Of a stretch of DNA of 64,000 nucleotides, positions 25,104-37,119 are shown one piece after another. Source of the DNA: Paraspadella gotoi (taxonomy: Eukaryota; Chaetognatha). Below the pieces are notes generated by a model. That model was not told the origin of the DNA and did no database searches. It saw only the letters and a list, made by a program, of their open reading frames with translations. The stretch spans positions 17,442,635-17,506,634 of the forward strand of contig CM119263.1 of the NCBI GenBank assembly GCA_051294375.1, given 5' to 3'. The number at the start of each line of letters is the position of its first letter. Position 1 is the stretch's first letter. The translations under genes and the position numbers were made by a program.

Positions 25104-26100
25104 TCTCTCTTCTCCTCTCTCTCTCTTTTTTGTTTTTTCGTTTTCGTCTCCCTCTCTGATCTTCCTATTTCTCAATCTTAATCCACATCGTTTGTTTCTG
25201 TGGGTTTTATTTCTATTAATTATTCACTTTCATTTCGGCCTTATTCTTCTCTTTGGATCTTTTCTCATTTTTCTTTCTTTCCTCTTCTAATCGAAATTTG
25301 TCACATGATTCCCGTAAATATCGGGCATTGCTTTCACTGTCACAACATTCCCCTCACTTATAGTTATATTAACGGAATACAAAATATTTTAATAATCTCT
25401 CTCTCTCTCTCTTTCTCACTCGCTCTGTCTCTCCTTCTTATACCATAGGTTTGCCCTTTACTAACAAAGTCGTAATGTCGATTGCGGAACCGCAAATTTG
25501 GCAAAATGTAAACAATAACAATAAGATAAACATTATTTATTATAAAAAGTAATTGCGTACAAGTACTTTATTTGTGAAGAAGCACTTGTGAAAGAATTGA
25601 ATTTTTGCATGATTTATGAACCACAAACGTTAAAGTTTAAATAAAGAGTTGATTTTAACAAAAGATATTCGACAATAATTAAATCTCTTCAGGTATTTCA
25701 TAATAAAATGTATTACAACCACACCGTCGGCAACCATGTTACGAAATCTAATGATCCGAGGAATTTTAATTTGTAGCAAATGAAGGAGGAAAGAAACCCA
25801 GCTTACTTTATTTTAAAAATTAATCGAGGCGTCCACGCGGTATTTCCACGACGCCACTCGTTACGCTTTTACGTCAGTGACGTTTGGAACTAAATTAATT
25901 TTTACCACTTGGAGAAATGCTTGCTTCACATTTTCCATTGCACCGATCTTGCACAGGGACTAATTTTTTTTAAAGGACATATATACATATACGACCTTCA
26001 ACTAAGATTTCCATCCTCATCATTAACATTGACTGCTTTTCTCCGCCCCCATCCCAACGCTCTCTTCCTTCCCCAACGACCCATCTCCCGCGGCCCCAAG

Positions 26101-26237
26101 GAGGAAGACGACGTTTCATTCTCCTACCGTCACGCCGGACAAAACGGCCGCGTTGCCCCGCGGGTTGGGCGGTCCCGCCCCCCTTCGCGGGCTTCGGGGG
26201 GTCACCCCGACCGAAACGGAGCATCGGGACTGAAACG
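26101..26237 (+). pseudogene. Frameshifted twin of chain exon 4
   Basis: Same CCCCAAG acceptor and a GTGAGG donor, 137 instead of 133 bases. Insertions after GACGACG and elsewhere break the Gly/Pro-rich frame. Confidence 0.75.
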
Positions 26238-26490
26238 GTGAGGCCCAGGGCGGTGTCGGAGGGGGAGAGAAGCAGGGGAAGAGGGGGCCGGTTTCGATTA
26301 GATGATATCAATTTTATTCAACGATTTCTTTTAATTTTGTTTCAATATAATGATTTTATCGTCAAACGAAAGATTCGTAAACAAAAATAACAACCGATGG
26401 CGCTGACGATATCATTCTCGTCAATTACGACGACATGACGAAGATGCAGGCGACGACGCTTCTGCTTAACAATTGGCAAGGTTCCCGGAA

Positions 26491-26525
26491 ACTCTCTCTC
26501 TCTCTCTCTCTCCTCTCTCTCTCCT

Positions 26526-26573
<48 letters not shown>

Positions 26574-26644
26574 ATCTGTATCTCTCTCTCTTCTCAACAA
26601 GGAGTGCTCCTTACGTCGCCGAAGTGATAGGAGTTTAAAATTTT

Positions 26645-26712
<68 letters not shown>
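26491..26712 (+). repeat. (CT)n microsatellites of the second block A
   Basis: Two arrays (26491-26590 and 26648-26712). The second is purer than its 11136-11219 partner. Confidence 0.95.
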
Positions 26713-26714
<2 letters not shown>

Positions 26715-27473
26715 AGGTGGTCGTTCACCTATCGCGATTCGTGCAATAAAGATGTCTTTGATTGATTAATATTTTTCTTAATATTTCTGCGCCTTTTCTT
26801 ACAAACTTTCACTCCTCTCTCGACACCAATGAAGCAATAATCCTTTTCCAGATCACAATTCACCAATAGCCTGCAAGTCAGTAACAGACGCGCCCCACGA
26901 TTGAATCTCATTGCCTTGAAGCCTGATGAGAAATAACGACGACAACACAACGACGACGACAACGACGACCGACGCGGCCATCGACGACGACGACGACGAC
27001 CACAAGCGCTTCCTTGTCGCGGGTTATCTGCCCTTCCGTTTAAACGGTGTCTCCTTTATTCGATCTAACAACGACAACAACGAATAAAACAAAAAATAAC
27101 AACAACAAAGAGCAGGCAATTGCGTCCGCAACTCAAACAACAGTGTGTTTTTCTGATAGAAGGACGACAACAACAAAAGGCCAACAACCAATGTTAACGA
27201 AAATAATTCAAAATGACGTCAAGTTTTCCTCAGAAAACAAAAAACCGTGACAAACCATACGAAGACCAAAACATCAGCCCTGTTAGAGAACTAGTGAAAC
27301 CGAAAAAAATGTCCGTGACGATTTCGGGTTTTAAGGACAAAGAATTTCGGAGAAAGCTAGCAGACTAGTCTATGACTCAGGGTTGATGTCGTTATATAAA
27401 AAAATTATATCCAACACTTTACATTAAAGGCAGTCATTTGTTAAAAACATAAATCGTATATATAATGTTCATT

Positions 27474-27481
27474 ATTATGTT
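27474..27481. repeat. Left target-site duplication ATTATGTT
   Basis: Eight bases immediately left of the 4.95 kb insertion, repeated exactly at 32429-32436. The uninterrupted sites at 12284-12291 and 21757-21764 have it once. Confidence 0.75.
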
Positions 27482-29623
27482 GGCGGCCTGCAAGTCGTTT
27501 CGAAATAGACCATATTATACTATTTATAAATTTGGTATCGTTGGAAAGAGAATTGCGACAATTAGCCCGCAAATCAAAATGTCATGTAAATCGGAACGCG
27601 TTCAAAAAGTAATCCGCCAAAAAAGACCGCGAAAAACCGGTCTCGCGGATCAACTCGCGCCTATTTAAACCGATTCCGTTTTGGTTCTACAAAGAAAGTA
27701 CTACGTAGCTTCAAATCATTAGAACGCGAATTTAGCCTAAGCCTCGCTATGCGCTGTTGATCCGGGCCCTCATAAGAATTAATTTTTAACTAGCGAAGCC
27801 TCTGACGAAGCGTAGTAATAATTCATTTTCTCTTACTGTAAATCTTTACTAATCAAACTAAACAAACTAAACCAAAATTTTTAGTTAATTTTTTTCAGTT
27901 CGACTACATTAAAATTGTATTATCTATGTTTTACTCGGAACAATAAACATCTGCTCTGATCAGATCAAGAATCAGGCGAGCAATTCTATACTCTGAATTA
28001 TTTTAATTTAAAATCTTGAACATTCAGGCTGCATTTACTTATTTATTTCATCAAAATAAAAGGGAGCATAAAGTGCATTTACAAAGTAAAATTTATGTGG
28101 CATTAAAGATCGAATATAAAACACTGATTCGTTACAAAATTAAAAATTTCAACGCCCAAACTTTGAAAATTTAACTTCGCAGATGCAAAGACGGATGCGC
28201 CAGCTTGATGACGTTTCGAGCCTCGGCCTTTCTCTTCGTTTGTAATTCTCGAGTCCACAATTTAATTGGGATTAGCACATTATGTTTCGCCTGATTATTA
28301 CATTCATTGTTTTTATTTTTTTTTATAGTTTAGGTGATGAAGGACGATCATGTCATTAAAACATTATGTAAACTTTTAATAGAATTGTATCGGAATGACC
28401 GACCGCTCGCGATAAATGATTAAAAAAAGTAATCTTCCTTACGCCTAATTCTCACGCTAAACTCGGCACTAAAACTCTCAGCTCCGTAACAATTAGCATC
28501 GAGGTAAAACAAGGCCTCCAGGTGCTGAGGTGACGGTCTGGCAATGACTCAAAGCAGACCTGAGGTCAGACGATAGAGATTTGCCCAGACGACGAGTTCA
28601 CGTGCGAGAGTTACAATGGTTAACAGTTAACATTATTATGAAGTCTGGTTATTAGTCATATTTTTATTTTTTTGCCTATTGTATAAAACTCAGCATTAAA
28701 TAAAGAACTATAAGAAATTACTATTCTCAAGCTCACCTTGTATCTGAAAGCCAGCAAATTAAGTGCTCTATAGTCTAACCCAACAAACCACTAATTCTCA
28801 TCCAAATTATGAAATAACTCATTTCCAAACTACAAAAAAATGTGCATAAAAAGGACTAAAAGTGGAATATAACCATTAGTCACGCTTTTCGAGAATTTAT
28901 TTTTAGGCTTTAATCCTTTAAACATTTAACCCTAAATGGTTATCCTTAACCTTAACTCCTAATCCCTAATTCGTCTACATAAGTAATTGTAAAAATATTT
29001 TTTTCAGTGATTTTTTTTATTAAAAAAATTTGTCTAGATTATATATTTTTTAATATATAATAAATATTTTTCATTAATATTAATTCAATAATCCTTTTAA
29101 ATTAGTTTCTTAAGATACAGCCGACAGTAAGAAAAAAACCGCAGTATTTTTAGCTCTGAATCTGATCATAGTGTTAAGACCATTTATCCAATAACAGAAT
29201 TTGAAATTATTTATTAAACCATCGCTATTGAAAATTTTAGACTTTATACAAAAAAAGTAAAAAGTCAAAAAAAAGTAAATATCACATTTATTTAAGATCA
29301 ATACCTAAAACATGTATAATTGTCAACACTTCTTTTCAAAAATCATCAATCTGTCCTAACTTCGGTCTGTCCCTCAATTCTGATCATTAGTCCTTTCCTC
29401 AACTTTGTGTGCCGGAAACATTTTTGCCCTCTCTCTTTCTTCTTCGTTTGCACATAATTGCCAATATTTTTACAAAAACTGAGATGTGAAGGCTTGAATT
29501 GTAAGGCCGAACATGTCCGTTTTTCGTTTGTAAAAATAAAAAATCATTGTGAAATCAACAATTTTTCAAACTTTTTCTTTAATTTAAATTATCATATACT
29601 GAATTCTAACAACTTACTTCTAG

Positions 29624-29795
29624 GACCGCCGGTCCGTCCTCTCCTAAAAACGCCCCCGAGAATTATTCGAGGAATATTAAGGAAACTCCTCCACCCCGTA
29701 GGCGTGATGCTTCGGTTGTCCAGAGGTTGCTCTCAAAGACATGATTTGGATGGCTTGACGCAGATCGACGATCAAATAGTCTATTCTCTGAGTTT
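29624..29795 (-). other. Coding-like fragment in the insertion, strand uncertain
   Basis: On the minus strand the frame reads NRLFDRRSASSHPN, then NLWTTEASRLRGGG and stops at TAA. On the plus strand a good acceptor (TTACTTCTAG at 29623) opens 39 codons (SSPKNAPENYSRN, then RRRDASVVQRLLSKT) ending TGA at 29744, with AATAAA at 29831. Other coding-like pieces in this element are on the minus strand, so I favour minus weakly. No family recognised. Confidence 0.3.
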
Positions 29796-29944
29796 ATGAA
29801 AAGAGTTTAAAAAGGGTACCCTTAATCAAAAATAAAGGATATAGAAATTCAAACAGTAAAATAATGATATTTAATTATCAAATCTTCTTTGAGAGCCATC
29901 GCATTGTTCGCTGCCTAATGAATTAGATTAAAAAATCTGCACAT

Positions 29945-30058
29945 GGAGTACAGGTTACACTCTCTTTCAGGCGTCAAATGAGTAGGTAAAGAAGTCAGAA
30001 CAAAAAAAAAGATCGACAGAAGAAAGACGAGAGTGACCCAAACAGGCGATTAATTCCC
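29945..30058 (-). other. Membrane-helix-like coding fragment
   Basis: The minus strand encodes a hydrophobic helix (WVTLVFLLSIFFFVLTSLP) followed by a polar, cysteine-containing stretch (TPERECNLYSMC). The frame is bounded upstream by a stop and has no clear start. It could be a broken piece of a membrane protein, or chance. Confidence 0.22.
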
Positions 30059-30414
30059 TTTTAAAATCATTTTTTAACAACTACAAAATCAGTATAAATT
30101 TATAAACAAATTTAATAAACTAAAAATACTGAATCTCGACAAGGACTGAATAGTTAACGCAACGACGCAAGCACTAAGAAAAAATGATCCAAACGATGAT
30201 CCTTGTTGACGACGTTAGTAAGTATCACATTTGCGGAGTCTTTGGATGTAACATATACCCCTAAACCCTTACCTTTACCTCTAACCCGTAAATAACCCCT
30301 CGACCTAACTTACACTTAGACCACTTATCCTTAACCCTAATTTACCTTATTTCCAACTTATTACTTAATTTTAATTCATATTTTTTTTAACTTTAATTTA
30401 TTAAATTAATAATA

Positions 30415-30816
30415 TTAACCAAATATTAATATAATAACAATAATAACAATTCTTTGCAAAAAATTAACATATCTGAATTCGTTAATTTTTCTTTTCGAGA
30501 AATTATCCTCTTCCATTCCGTTTTGTTCCTTTCCTCTTACGTTAATCATTAAGAAAACCTTTGCAAAAAAGTCATTAGGCGCGAGCGAGAGCCCGGTCCC
30601 GGTTAATAAGGATGTATTGCGTGTTCCTTCCTGCTTGTAAATAATACTGTGGACTACGGCGAGCTTAAGAGGCACGATCTGATATAGTCCTATCGATGTC
30701 ACGTCGAGTGGATACACCGATAGTGCTATGTAGAAGTAGTTTCTTCCGACATCATATCTGAGTGTGTCCAGAACTGGAATGCATGAGGCTTCGAAAAAAT
30801 GTAGAAAATCTAACTG
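30415..30816 (-). CDS. Open frame inside the insertion, unidentified
   Basis: About 134 open codons, preceded by a single in-frame TGA at 30819-30817. Immediately upstream the same frame continues another roughly 45 codons (to 30954) of protein-like sequence (SCIGGACFILLSKK, HFINDMAPASP), suggesting one longer protein broken once. The body reads FLHFFEASCIPVLDTLRYDV and then ALSVYPLDVTSIGLYQIV, mixed hydrophobic and polar as in a folded protein. Toward the end a GTAAGA donor at 30540 could terminate an exon, since the remaining codons to 30415 turn AT-rich. More fragments on this strand lie at 31055-31172 (SESHDPCDEQPRPFK) and 31250-31335. I cannot assign a family. The breaks could be decay or uncorrected read errors. 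Confidence 0.33.
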   Translation of the reverse strand, partial: QLDFLHFFEASCIPVLDTLRYDVGRNYFYIALSVYPLDVTSIGLYQIVPLKLAVVHSIIYKQEGTRNTSLLTGTGLSLAPNDFFAKVFLMINVRGKEQNGMEEDNFSKRKINEFRYVNFLQRIVIIVIILIFG

Positions 30817-32428
30817 TCATTGATTCTTGGGTGAGGCAGGCGCCATGTCATTAATAAAATGAGTCATTGATACCGCACGAGGGTCGTGTTCTCCAGTCTC
30901 TTTCTTTGACAACAATATGAAACATGCTCCGCCGATGCAGCTCGAGTCAAGCGCTCAAAACAAAGGAAGAACCAGCTTCATTTTTTATGAAATACTTATT
31001 AAATACTTATTCTAAACTTGATAAATGACACAAACTTTACGTAAATTAATTTAAGATAGTCTATTAAAAAAGTTTCAGCGGGAAAGATGCTTTCATAACG
31101 AACAGTCACAAAAATCCTCTTCCTGAATTTGAAAGGCCGCGGTTGCTCGTCGCAAGGGTCATGGCTTTCGGATTAGGATTTCACTGTGTAGAGTTCAATT
31201 ATGCTCGTTCGGGCTCCAATATAAAATGTTAATCGAAACAAAAGCCCTTTGCTAGAGCCAAACTTCGTCAAGGTGGCGGTCAGAAGTCTTGATTTGGGAA
31301 CTTTCCAAATGAACTTCAGTTACATTCTGAGAAAACTTTCAATTGGAGCAAAATTTTCTAAATTGGCTAGACAGCATTAGTAATTAATTTTTTAATATTA
31401 TTTATAGATAATAAAATGTCAAAAAAAACATTTTTTTGAATTTTTATTTTAAAAGCGGATCAAATAGCTTATGAAAATTATCTACACAAAGTATAAATTT
31501 CTTTTTTCAATATTTGATTGATAAGTGGGTTAAAATTAAGAAAACCTTAAAAAATCTATCATCATCATCATCATCATCGATATTTTAGCAGTTTTTACTA
31601 ATTTTTAGTATTAAAACATCAAAATTTTTAAAAGTTGTAATTTATATTTTTTGCTTAACTTTTTAAGCTCTTATCAGAACTCAATCTAAAAAAATTAAAT
31701 ATCAAAAAAAAATTTTTAACATTATATAGCAATATCAATTAATATTAATTTAGGTATTTACTCATGGCTTCGGAACATTTTGCAAAAAAATATTTTTAAC
31801 ACAATAATTAATACCAATAATGGAATTAGTTTAATGCTTGTTCCCCATTATTAATTGAATTTGGTCGGCTACCGCCGCTACCTTTGCTTTCTTCGGATTT
31901 ATTTTAACGGTTTAGAATATTAGCCTCGCGCTCCACCTAAAACATGAGAGTCAGAGACACTGCTACTTCTAACCATGTTATTCAAAATAAGACATTGTTC
32001 GTAGAGCATGACGTTGGGAAATTGAGCTAAAAAAGTAGTTCATTTATTACCAAAACAAAGCAATCAAAGCTGTGGAAATTTGTTACCTTTTTTTTAGGCT
32101 CAATGGATAGAGAAAAAACCATGGGCTTTTCATATATAAAGTCAGAATGGATTTTGGTCTTTCTTTATTGAGAACGAGCTGGCTTTACGTTTACGTAAGT
32201 TACGAAGGGGTCAAACCAGGTCAACTTCAAATGCATTTTAATACATTGAAAAAATTGAAAATTCCGCTCGCGCCTCCACCTGATGCCCTGCCCCAAGACC
32301 TACACTTTCGAATCTTACCCATATTATTTACTATTTTATAAAGGCCTTGAATGGGATTTTATATAGAATCGAATTTCAAGCGGAAAACTTTGATCCAAAC
32401 CCGTCGACCGAAACGACTGACATCCCCA

Positions 32429-32436
32429 ATTATGTT
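32429..32436. repeat. Right target-site duplication ATTATGTT
   Basis: Exact copy of 27474-27481. Block C resumes with TCCGTTTTACG directly after it. Confidence 0.75.
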
Positions 32437-33459
32437 TCCGTTTTACGTTTCGCTCAACTGTCGTCAGGCGAACGGAGATTTCGAATGAGAATTTATTAAA
32501 CTCGGGCCCCCTAAATCGGATGCCCCTCGAACACGGACGATAGAACGGCCCTCGTTTTAACGGTGAGTTTCAGACGGTCAGCTTCCGATCCCGCAAATTG
32601 ACTGTCATTTCCGAGCGACCGTTCATTATTTTAGGGCAGTAATTTTGAAGCGAAGCGTCATTTATGAGGGTGTATGCGGACGGCGGAGGCGGCGGAGCGG
32701 CAGGGCATCGGCTTCAGCGAGCTGCGTCTTCTCGACATAGAAACATCAATTTCCGCCAACAAAAAAAAGGAGCGAGAACTGAGAAGTGTTTTACATATTC
32801 TTGTTTTCAGTCGGATCTGCTTATCAGGCAGATTGCGACTCTGATAATTCACTTTAGTCGTCGCGTCGATCCCATCTCAAAAATCTTGTCGAGTAAATAT
32901 TTTATCATATGCAGACAGTCGGAGTTATGATAAGTTATGCAAAAAGATGGATGCTCGTCTAGTCTGATCGTTTACGTGGTGTCCTCTATTAGCGATCACA
33001 ACTCCAATAACTCCGTGATTGATGGATGGATTCGAAATGAAAAGTTTTTTATGATGCGGTAGAAAAGCTGTATGTGATTGACACTGGATATAACAGTTTC
33101 GATGGAATCGTGACGAGTGGAGGAATAGTTTAAAATGAAAAAAAAAAAAGTCTTATTTATTTAAAACGTATTTTACTAATAATTATTCTCATTTATTTAA
33201 AAAATTGGAGTAGATAAAATGAAATTTTGTATGATGGTAGGAAAAGTATGTGGATATTGAGCGCTGGATATTAATTGTTTGATGGAATCCGTAGGAGTGA
33301 AAAGGAGTTTCAATAGTAAAACAAAAGACCCACATTTTAATTTTTCTGAAATTTCTCTCTGATATCAACTATCTGATTGATTATTGATGGACTTTGCATT
33401 AATTTATTTGATCGATTAATTGACTATGATTGATTGATATTGAATTGATGATTGAGATA

Positions 33460-34180
33460 CAGAGAATTCTATTGCAAGTTGACAAAAGATTATCGCAGGT
33501 TGAACCAAATTTATTTAAGTGACCAAGATTCTGCTCAAGACTTGACCAATTTTGGCCAGTGTGTTTAAAATTATTGCTTCCAGTTTGACCAAAAATTATC
33601 GCCTGTTGTCAAACCATTCTATTGCCCAGACTCGACGCAAATTATTCTAGTCTGAGACAAATTATGTCAGTTGACCAATATTTATGCCCCAGTTTGACAA
33701 ATTAAATGCAAGTTGTAACTTAAAATATATGAAAGTTATAATTTAATCAACAATACGCAAATTATGCAAGTTGACCAAATAATCGCTAAGTTGAACAATA
33801 TTATGCCAGTTGAACCCGAAGATAATCAAGTTGATTGAAATTATTACAAATGATCAAATTATACAAAATTGCCAAAATATACAAGTTGACTAAAAAGAAG
33901 CGACCCAAATTTGTATTCTGACAGAGTCGATTATGCAGTTGGACCAAAATGTATGCAAGTATATTCAAATTATGTCAAGTTGATCGATTATACAACAGAT
34001 TTCAAAAACAAGTCATGACAGATCATATATGTCCAGCTCGTACTCATAATTTATGTCATGTCTGACACAAAAATTATGCAAGTTGATTAAATTTATGCAA
34101 GTTGATCGAATTATGCAAAATTACCAAAATAGACCAAATTATGCCACTGACCAAATTATGTCAGTTGACCAAATTATACC
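33460..34180. repeat. 18-bp minisatellite, noisy second copy
   Basis: The same GTTGACCAAATTATGCC family as 13222-13770, with many indels and some units barely recognisable. It ends in the shared GGTAGTGGCGCAGCTACTGG flank. Confidence 0.88.
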
Positions 34181-35415
34181 AGTTGGTAGTGGCGCAGCTA
34201 CTGGTTACGATTGATAGATGATTTGATATATACATTTTTTTTCATAGATTTATTAAGAAGTCTGTTATGAATTGTTAGTTATGATTTGTTATGGATCTGT
34301 GGATTCAAAAATTGAAAATCAATTTTGTTTCATATTTTGTTTTGGTTTCTGTTCTTCTCATTATTTTCTTGTTTCTTTTCCCTTAGAAGAATATGACTCT
34401 CGCTTCCGCGAATGTTTTCCTTTCCTTCTCTTAGACTTAGTTCCCCTTTTAAATTTAATTTTCGGTTTTTTCTTTTTGTCTAAAGTTCTCCTTTCCTTTT
34501 TACTTCGCATCCTTCCTTTTTTTCCCTTTTTTCTTGTTTTTCACTTATCTTGCATCTTTCCATTTTTTATTTTCCTATTTTTTTTGAAGTTTTTTCTTTC
34601 CTCTTTCTTATCCCTTTCTTCTTTTCGGTCTCTTACGAAAAAATTGATAAATTCATCAAAGAAAGAAGCTTATCTTCTTTCAATAGGATATTCATCTTTT
34701 CAAGGATTTTTTGCGCCTAAAAAATGGCGCGCGCCATGTTTTCGCGTGTTATGGAGCATTGTGAAACAGTTTATAACTTTGTGGCAGAGAAAAACTTTAA
34801 AAAAAAAATAAGGAAAAGAGACAAAAATGCGAAAATAAAAACGGAATTCTTGAAAAAGAAAACTTGAAAAGATTAGAAAGAAAAAGTTTTTCTTAGAAAG
34901 TAAAGCCACCTCGAATACGTAATAAGAAGAGAAAAATATAAGTTACATGAGAATCGCAGAAAATATAAAAAAAGGAGCCGGAAGCATTAAGTTATATTTA
35001 AGAAAACGATGGTTTCACAATGATATTAGAAATCTATAAGATTTTTCACTTTTCGATCAGTTTTTGATAACCTAAAATATTAAATTATTTCAGCAAAGGA
35101 GAAATATTTTTTTGAAATTATTAGCGCCAACTAACGTCACGCCCCCGGTTTTAGTTTCTCCCCAAATTTTTTTTGTCCCTAAAAATGCGTAAACTCGCGT
35201 CACAAGGCAGTCGGCAAAAGCCTCCTAGCGATGAATAAAAACTTCCCATCTGCAAGACTCATACGAGAAAACCTTCAACCAGATGGGTTGCTAATTTTTT
35301 GTTCTAACGACAAGCGTAAAAGTTTCGTCCGATTTTTCGATTTCGAATTTCAACTTTGCGTCGTTTGCCGACGTCTTCACGCCTTGTTTAATGCTCAATG
35401 TTTTTTCTTTTTTTG

Positions 35416-35416
35416 G

Positions 35417-35448
<32 letters not shown>

Positions 35449-35453
35449 TTTTT

Positions 35454-35549
<96 letters not shown>

Positions 35550-35553
35550 TTCC
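35416..35553 (+). repeat. (CTTT)n microsatellite
   Basis: More than 30 nearly perfect CTTT units with one TTTT interruption. Opposite-strand frames of Lys/Glu/Arg are artefacts. Confidence 0.98.
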
Positions 35554-35719
35554 CAGGTCCCATTTATTTTTACGGAGGCAACCCTACAAAAACCTTCTTC
35601 TGTTTGTCTGTCTGTCTGTCTGTCTCGCTGTTCACTTTCACAATTTGTCTCCCTTTCTTTGTGTCGAAACCAAAACTCGTGTTTCTTCGGCGGGTTTAGG
35701 TAGCGCCGATTTAAAAAGG

Positions 35720-35810
35720 GAAAGAGGAGGGTGGAGCGGTGGAGCGGCGGCAGCGGCGGCGAGCGGCGGAGCGGCGGAGCGGCCGGAGCGGCGGAGCGGC
35801 GGTACAAGTG
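35720..35810. repeat. GAGCGGCG-type GC-rich minisatellite
   Basis: A run of GGAGCGGCGGAGCGGC units inside block C. The corresponding stretch of the first copy (15370-15430) has only a remnant. Confidence 0.8.
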
Positions 35811-36098
35811 AGAAGGGGTGGGCGATGTGAGAACATGAGAACAACAAAATAGGAACAAGGGAGCAGAGGATGGTGGAGATCAGGGCTGGGGGATGTAGGA
35901 ACAACAAGATAGAACACGGGAGGAGAAGAGGGATGAAGAAGGATGCGCAGAAGGGGGAAGATCAAGGAAAGAGTGGAAGGAGGAGAAACGAGGGAGGAAA
36001 GGCTGGAAAAAGGAGACGTGATGGAATAATGTAAATAGTAAATGGAGGGATGGGGGAAACAGAGAGAGACATCAGCTGGCAAGAAAATGCGGGGAGGG

Positions 36099-36108
36099 NN
36101 NNNNNNNN
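36099..36108. other. 10-N placeholder gap
   Basis: Exactly ten N, coinciding with a change from error-rich to clean sequence. Confidence 0.97.
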
Positions 36109-36432
36109 AGGAGAAAATGTAGAAAAGTGGGAAGTTTGACTTAAATATGAGTATATTGGGTAAAATACGGAATCCCTGGTGGTAGAAACCGTAATCTATT
36201 CTTGAAGGGGCGACAAGGAATCAAGAACTAGTTTCGCCACGTTTTAGATGTACCAAGTTCTTAAACTTAAACCGAACGGGTGATGGAAAGATAGATTTGA
36301 AAGTTTAGAAAATATTAAGTTTTTGGTGCAGATGCACCGAGCGGTCCGAGCCCGGAGGTGCAAGAAGAACGACCGTGAGGAAAGAGGCGTCCAAACGGAA
36401 GAAGGGAAAGGAGAGGCAATGAGGCTTTTCAG

Positions 36433-36543
36433 GTTCCAAGGCTGCCAAGCGAACTTACCTCGTCCGGGCGAAAGCGATTGGTCGCAAAGACAAACGAATG
36501 GCTATCAAGCTTTTTGGAGTTGTCACAATCGAAGACGAAGCTT
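36433..36543 (+). CDS. Exon 5 of chain, basic segment
   Basis: A 111-nt exon (2 + 36 codons + 1), phase 1 at both ends. The acceptor is GAGGCTTTTCAG at 36432 and the donor GTAAGC at 36544. The frame reads SKAAKRTYLVRAKAIGRKDK and then RMAIKLFGVVTIEDEA. This is the most folded-looking, least repetitive part of the chain: alternating basic and hydrophobic residues that could form beta strands. The entering bases complete Gly with the lone G of exon 4. The last T joins GC of exon 6 to make a Cys codon. Upstream the same frame is open for about 30 basic codons (to 36331) except for one TGA just before the acceptor. The degraded counterpart near 16485-16600 keeps only words such as CCAAGCGAACTT. 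Family not recognised. Confidence 0.6.
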
Positions 36544-37119
36544 GTAAGCAAAGAGAGAGAAAGAGAAATCGTGGTCACCCGATCGTCGCTTAATCGCACT
36601 TTGTCTTTTGTTTTCTGGATTTTTTTTTCCATCAGGAAGCGAGAACCGGTGGAGAGAGTGTTGAGTGATTCGTGCAAACTTGTGGTGGAAGAAAGATAAA
36701 CTGGGGTCGAAATGAATAAAAAAAGGCAAAGAAGTTAAGCGATATTGCGATTGCTGAAAGGAAGAATGGAGCAAAAAGGGTTGACTTTCTGACTTTTGAA
36801 TTCGCCTATTGAACGTGGCCCGCAAAATAAATGAAATGAAAAAGTTTTTTTTTCTCTGCTCGACCATAAAGATTAAAGAAGATTAGGAATTTAACGTTTA
36901 TCAATTTCTTAAAATTTATTCAATAAAATACCTTAGGTAGAATAATCCCCCCCCCTCCCGAGGATGACGGCGCCACAGTTATTTTCCATTCCTTTCATTC
37001 GAGGATTTTCTTTTTTTCTTTTTTTATCATGCGAAATTGATATCGTATGTAGAAGAGAAACATGACCGTTTCCGTTCGCATTCATGTCGTAACATGAGAG
37101 AATAAACCTGAAATTATGT

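Larger units (their letters stand above)
22164..27395. repeat. Duplicated block A, second (error-rich) copy
   Basis: Collinear with 6797-11870 but with an extra or missing base every few tens of bases, many within homopolymers or ACG runs. Both coding exons of block A are frameshifted here. The pattern is that of uncorrected long-read sequence, although a decayed tandem duplicate would look similar. Confidence 0.88.
27482..32428. mobile_element. Unclassified 4.95 kb DNA-transposon-like insertion
   Basis: The segment separates sequences that are contiguous in two other copies of the locus (12284-12291 and 21757-21764) and is bounded by an exact 8-bp direct repeat. Its ends are imperfect inverted repeats: AGTCGTTTCG begins 11 bases from the left end (27493-27502), and its reverse complement ends 10 bases from the right end (32409-32418). 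The outermost bases are GGCGG on one side and TGGGG on the other. Families known to make 8-bp duplications include hAT, P, Merlin, Novosib and some Mutator-like elements. I see no diagnostic transposase motif. The interior is AT-rich and carries minus-strand coding-like fragments (29.6-31.3 kb). It may be a polymorphic insertion, present on one haplotype only. Confidence 0.6.

Noticed and set aside
28915-30345. CCTAAACCC / CTTAACCCTAA words resembling telomere repeats
   Set aside because: Too degenerate and interspersed (28.92-28.98 and 30.25-30.35 kb) to call interstitial telomere.
36331-36430. Upstream continuation of exon 5 (basic frame after GGTGCAG)
   Set aside because: An in-frame TGA lies 13 bases before the chosen acceptor. 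Including it would break the chain. It may be a real alternative exon if the TGA is a sequencing error.
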